DNA from: Collinsella sp. CAG:166
GTDB taxonomy: Bacteria > Actinomycetota > Coriobacteriia > Coriobacteriales > Coriobacteriaceae
Direction of reading: 5' to 3'
Length of the DNA stretch: 16,801 bases
Assembly: GCA_000434535.1 (NCBI GenBank)
Contig: FR878718.1
Coordinates: 7,449-24,249, forward strand
A program made the translations under genes and the position numbers. Under the pieces are notes generated by a model. The model worked only from the letters and a program-made list of their open reading frames with translations, was not told the DNA's origin and did no database searches. Below are positions 15,841 through 16,801 of the stretch, piece after piece; position 1 is the stretch's first letter; each line of letters opens with the position of its first letter.

Positions 15841-15880
15841 AAAGAAGTACCGGTTCCAACCGGTACTTCTTTTTTTATTT
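15841..15880 (+). terminator. Strong intrinsic terminator after metK
   Basis: AAAGAAGTACCGG (15841-15853) pairs perfectly with CCGGTACTTCTTT (15860-15872) over a 6-nt loop that can itself pair further. A long T-run with one A follows. The A-rich 5' flank would let it work in both directions. Confidence 0.95.
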
Positions 15881-15920
15881 AACCGGTAGCGAAGATGAGC
15901 CGACCTGGGACATGGAATAG

Positions 15921-15950
15921 GTCACAGGCCGATAAATTTTGCAGTATAGC
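15921..15950 (+). promoter_or_regulatory. Weak candidate promoter for sdaAB
   Basis: GTCACA (15921-15926) and TATAGC (15945-15950) are separated by 18 nt, each four of six to consensus. If used, the whole 15972-16092 foldback would lie in the sdaAB leader. In the 316-nt gap between metK and sdaAB I otherwise see only the metK terminator and that foldback. Confidence 0.3.
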
Positions 15951-15971
15951 AACTCCAACCATGTATCCTTA

Positions 15972-16092
15972 GTCCCGAGGGGCGGGGCATAAGGTCGATC
16001 GCGAGTTCCGCACGAGCCGGAGAGCACTTAATGTGCTCTCCGTGCGAGCAGGACTGTCCGAGCAGGCGACCTTATGCCCCGCCCCTCGGGAC
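15972..16092. repeat. Long foldback element before sdaAB (family with 9558-9659)
   Basis: Arms of 26 nt (15972-15997 and 16067-16092) are perfect complements, starting GTCCCGAGGGGCGGGGC. The core has GAGTTCCGCA, an internal 9-bp hairpin GGAGAGCAC (16019-16027) with GTGCTCTCC (16033-16041), a 5-bp outer stem (16009-16013 with 16042-16046) bulging GAGCC, then GCGAGCAGGACTGTCCGAGCA. The sdaAB SD lies 13 nt after the right arm. It could be a structured leader, but kinship with the repeat at 9558 argues for a dispersed element. Confidence 0.85.
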
Positions 16093-16117
16093 GACGGGAC
16101 AGATTAAAGGAGCACCC

Positions 16118-16801
16118 ATGGCAGGCAAGCCGCAAACACTAGCTACGACCTCAGCATTCGAGATCTTGGGCCCCGTCATGGTCGGCCCCAGCTCATCGCA
16201 TACCGCCGGCGCCCTGCGCTGCGCCCAAGTTGCTGCCAGCCTGCTGGAAGGCCGCATCACCAAAGTCACCTTTGGCCTGTGGAACTCCTTCGCCCACACC
16301 TACCGCGGCCACGGCACCGATCGTGCGCTCGTCGCGGGCATCCTAGGCCTCGACACCGATGACGAGAATATCAAGCAGGCCTTCGACCTCGCTCGCGAGC
16401 AGGGCCTCGAATATCACTTTGACATCAAGGGCGACGACGCCTCCATCCACCCCAATACCGTCGACATTGACATGGTAGACGACACGGGCGCCACGGCACA
16501 GGTCCGCGGCGAAAGTCTGGGCGGTGGGAAGATGCGTATCAGCCGCATCAACGGCGTCGGCGTCGACATCTCGGGCATGTACTCCACGCTCTTCGTGGCG
16601 CACCAGGATGTTCCCGGCGTACTCGCCGCACTCACGAACTTACTCGCCTACGCCCATGTAAACATCGCGTTTTGCCGTACCTACCGCACCGAAGTGGGCG
16701 GCCAGGCCTACTCCGTCTTTGAGACCGACGGCGCGCCCGACGACACCGTTATCCCCATGCTACGCAAACTCGACAATGTCGATTACGCGACCTTTATCGA
16801 G
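16118..16801 (+). CDS. sdaAB: L-serine dehydratase (iron-sulfur type), beta subunit, cut by window edge
   Basis: With the alpha subunit it deaminates L-serine to pyruvate and ammonia using a 4Fe-4S cluster carried mainly by alpha. ATG 16118 follows AAAGGAG (16106-16112). 228 residues are visible without a stop; beta subunits are usually about 220-230, so only a few residues are probably missing. The N-terminal part has SAFEILGPVMVGPSSSHTAG (12-31) and GHGTDRALVAGILG (64-77). From about residue 157 an ACT domain follows (VPGVLAALTNLLAYAHVNIA), a regulatory amino-acid-binding fold. The alpha gene (sdaAA) is expected immediately downstream, outside the window. A single-chain SdaA is possible but less likely with an internal ACT domain. 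Confidence 0.92.
   Translation, partial: MAGKPQTLATTSAFEILGPVMVGPSSSHTAGALRCAQVAASLLEGRITKVTFGLWNSFAHTYRGHGTDRALVAGILGLDTDDENIKQAFDLAREQGLEYHFDIKGDDASIHPNTVDIDMVDDTGATAQVRGESLGGGKMRISRINGVGVDISGMYSTLFVAHQDVPGVLAALTNLLAYAHVNIAFCRTYRTEVGGQAYSVFETDGAPDDTVIPMLRKLDNVDYATFIE

Noticed and set aside
15972..16092. Serine- or glycine-sensing riboswitch before sdaAB
   Set aside because: No glycine-riboswitch-like motifs are visible, and the core is shared with the element next to fmt, in opposite orientation to transcription.

Overview
This is a GC-rich bacterial chromosomal window, most likely from a Coriobacteriia (Collinsella-like) actinobacterium. The taxonomy is inferred from gene content and style: a GlgD-type subunit beside a GT5 glycogen synthase, a GH13-GH77 fusion, and C/G-ending codons. 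No rRNA or other marker proves it. I found no tRNA, rRNA, CRISPR array or transposase gene.

Layout. 1-6557 (+) is a glycogen / alpha-glucan block: the 3' part of glgD, glgA with a very long Ala/Lys/Thr/Glu tail, and a large GH13 amylase-GH77 glucanotransferase fusion. Together they would make ADP-glucose, build the linear glucan, and cut or rearrange alpha-1,4-glucans. A small FmdB-type zinc-ribbon gene follows (6646-6882, +). From 7024 to 14243 all genes are on the minus strand: gltX, then priA-def-fmt-rsmB, the classic replication-restart / N-formylmethionine / 16S rRNA methylation cluster. An inverted repeat separates def from fmt. The window ends on the plus strand with metK and a nearly complete sdaAB, cut by the window edge.

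Non-coding structure is the most unusual part. Four intergenic gaps hold long foldback sequences: 6951-7017, 9558-9659, 14324-14415 and 15972-16092. Those at 9558 and 15972 have different arms but share terminal GTCCC/GGGAC and the same core motifs, so they look like one family. In addition, six of the eight genes that have their own leader carry a hairpin whose 3' foot lies about 22-25 nt before the start codon (glgA, GH13-GH77, fmdB, fmt, metK, sdaAB). The GH13-GH77 leader also contains two tiny ORFs linked by ATGA overlaps to the main start.

On the protein side, two observations stand out: an exact QLSLF sliding-clamp-binding-type peptide at the N-terminus of PriA, and the roughly 300-residue histone-H1-like tail on glycogen synthase. 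All functional claims are from motif reading alone; no database search was run.
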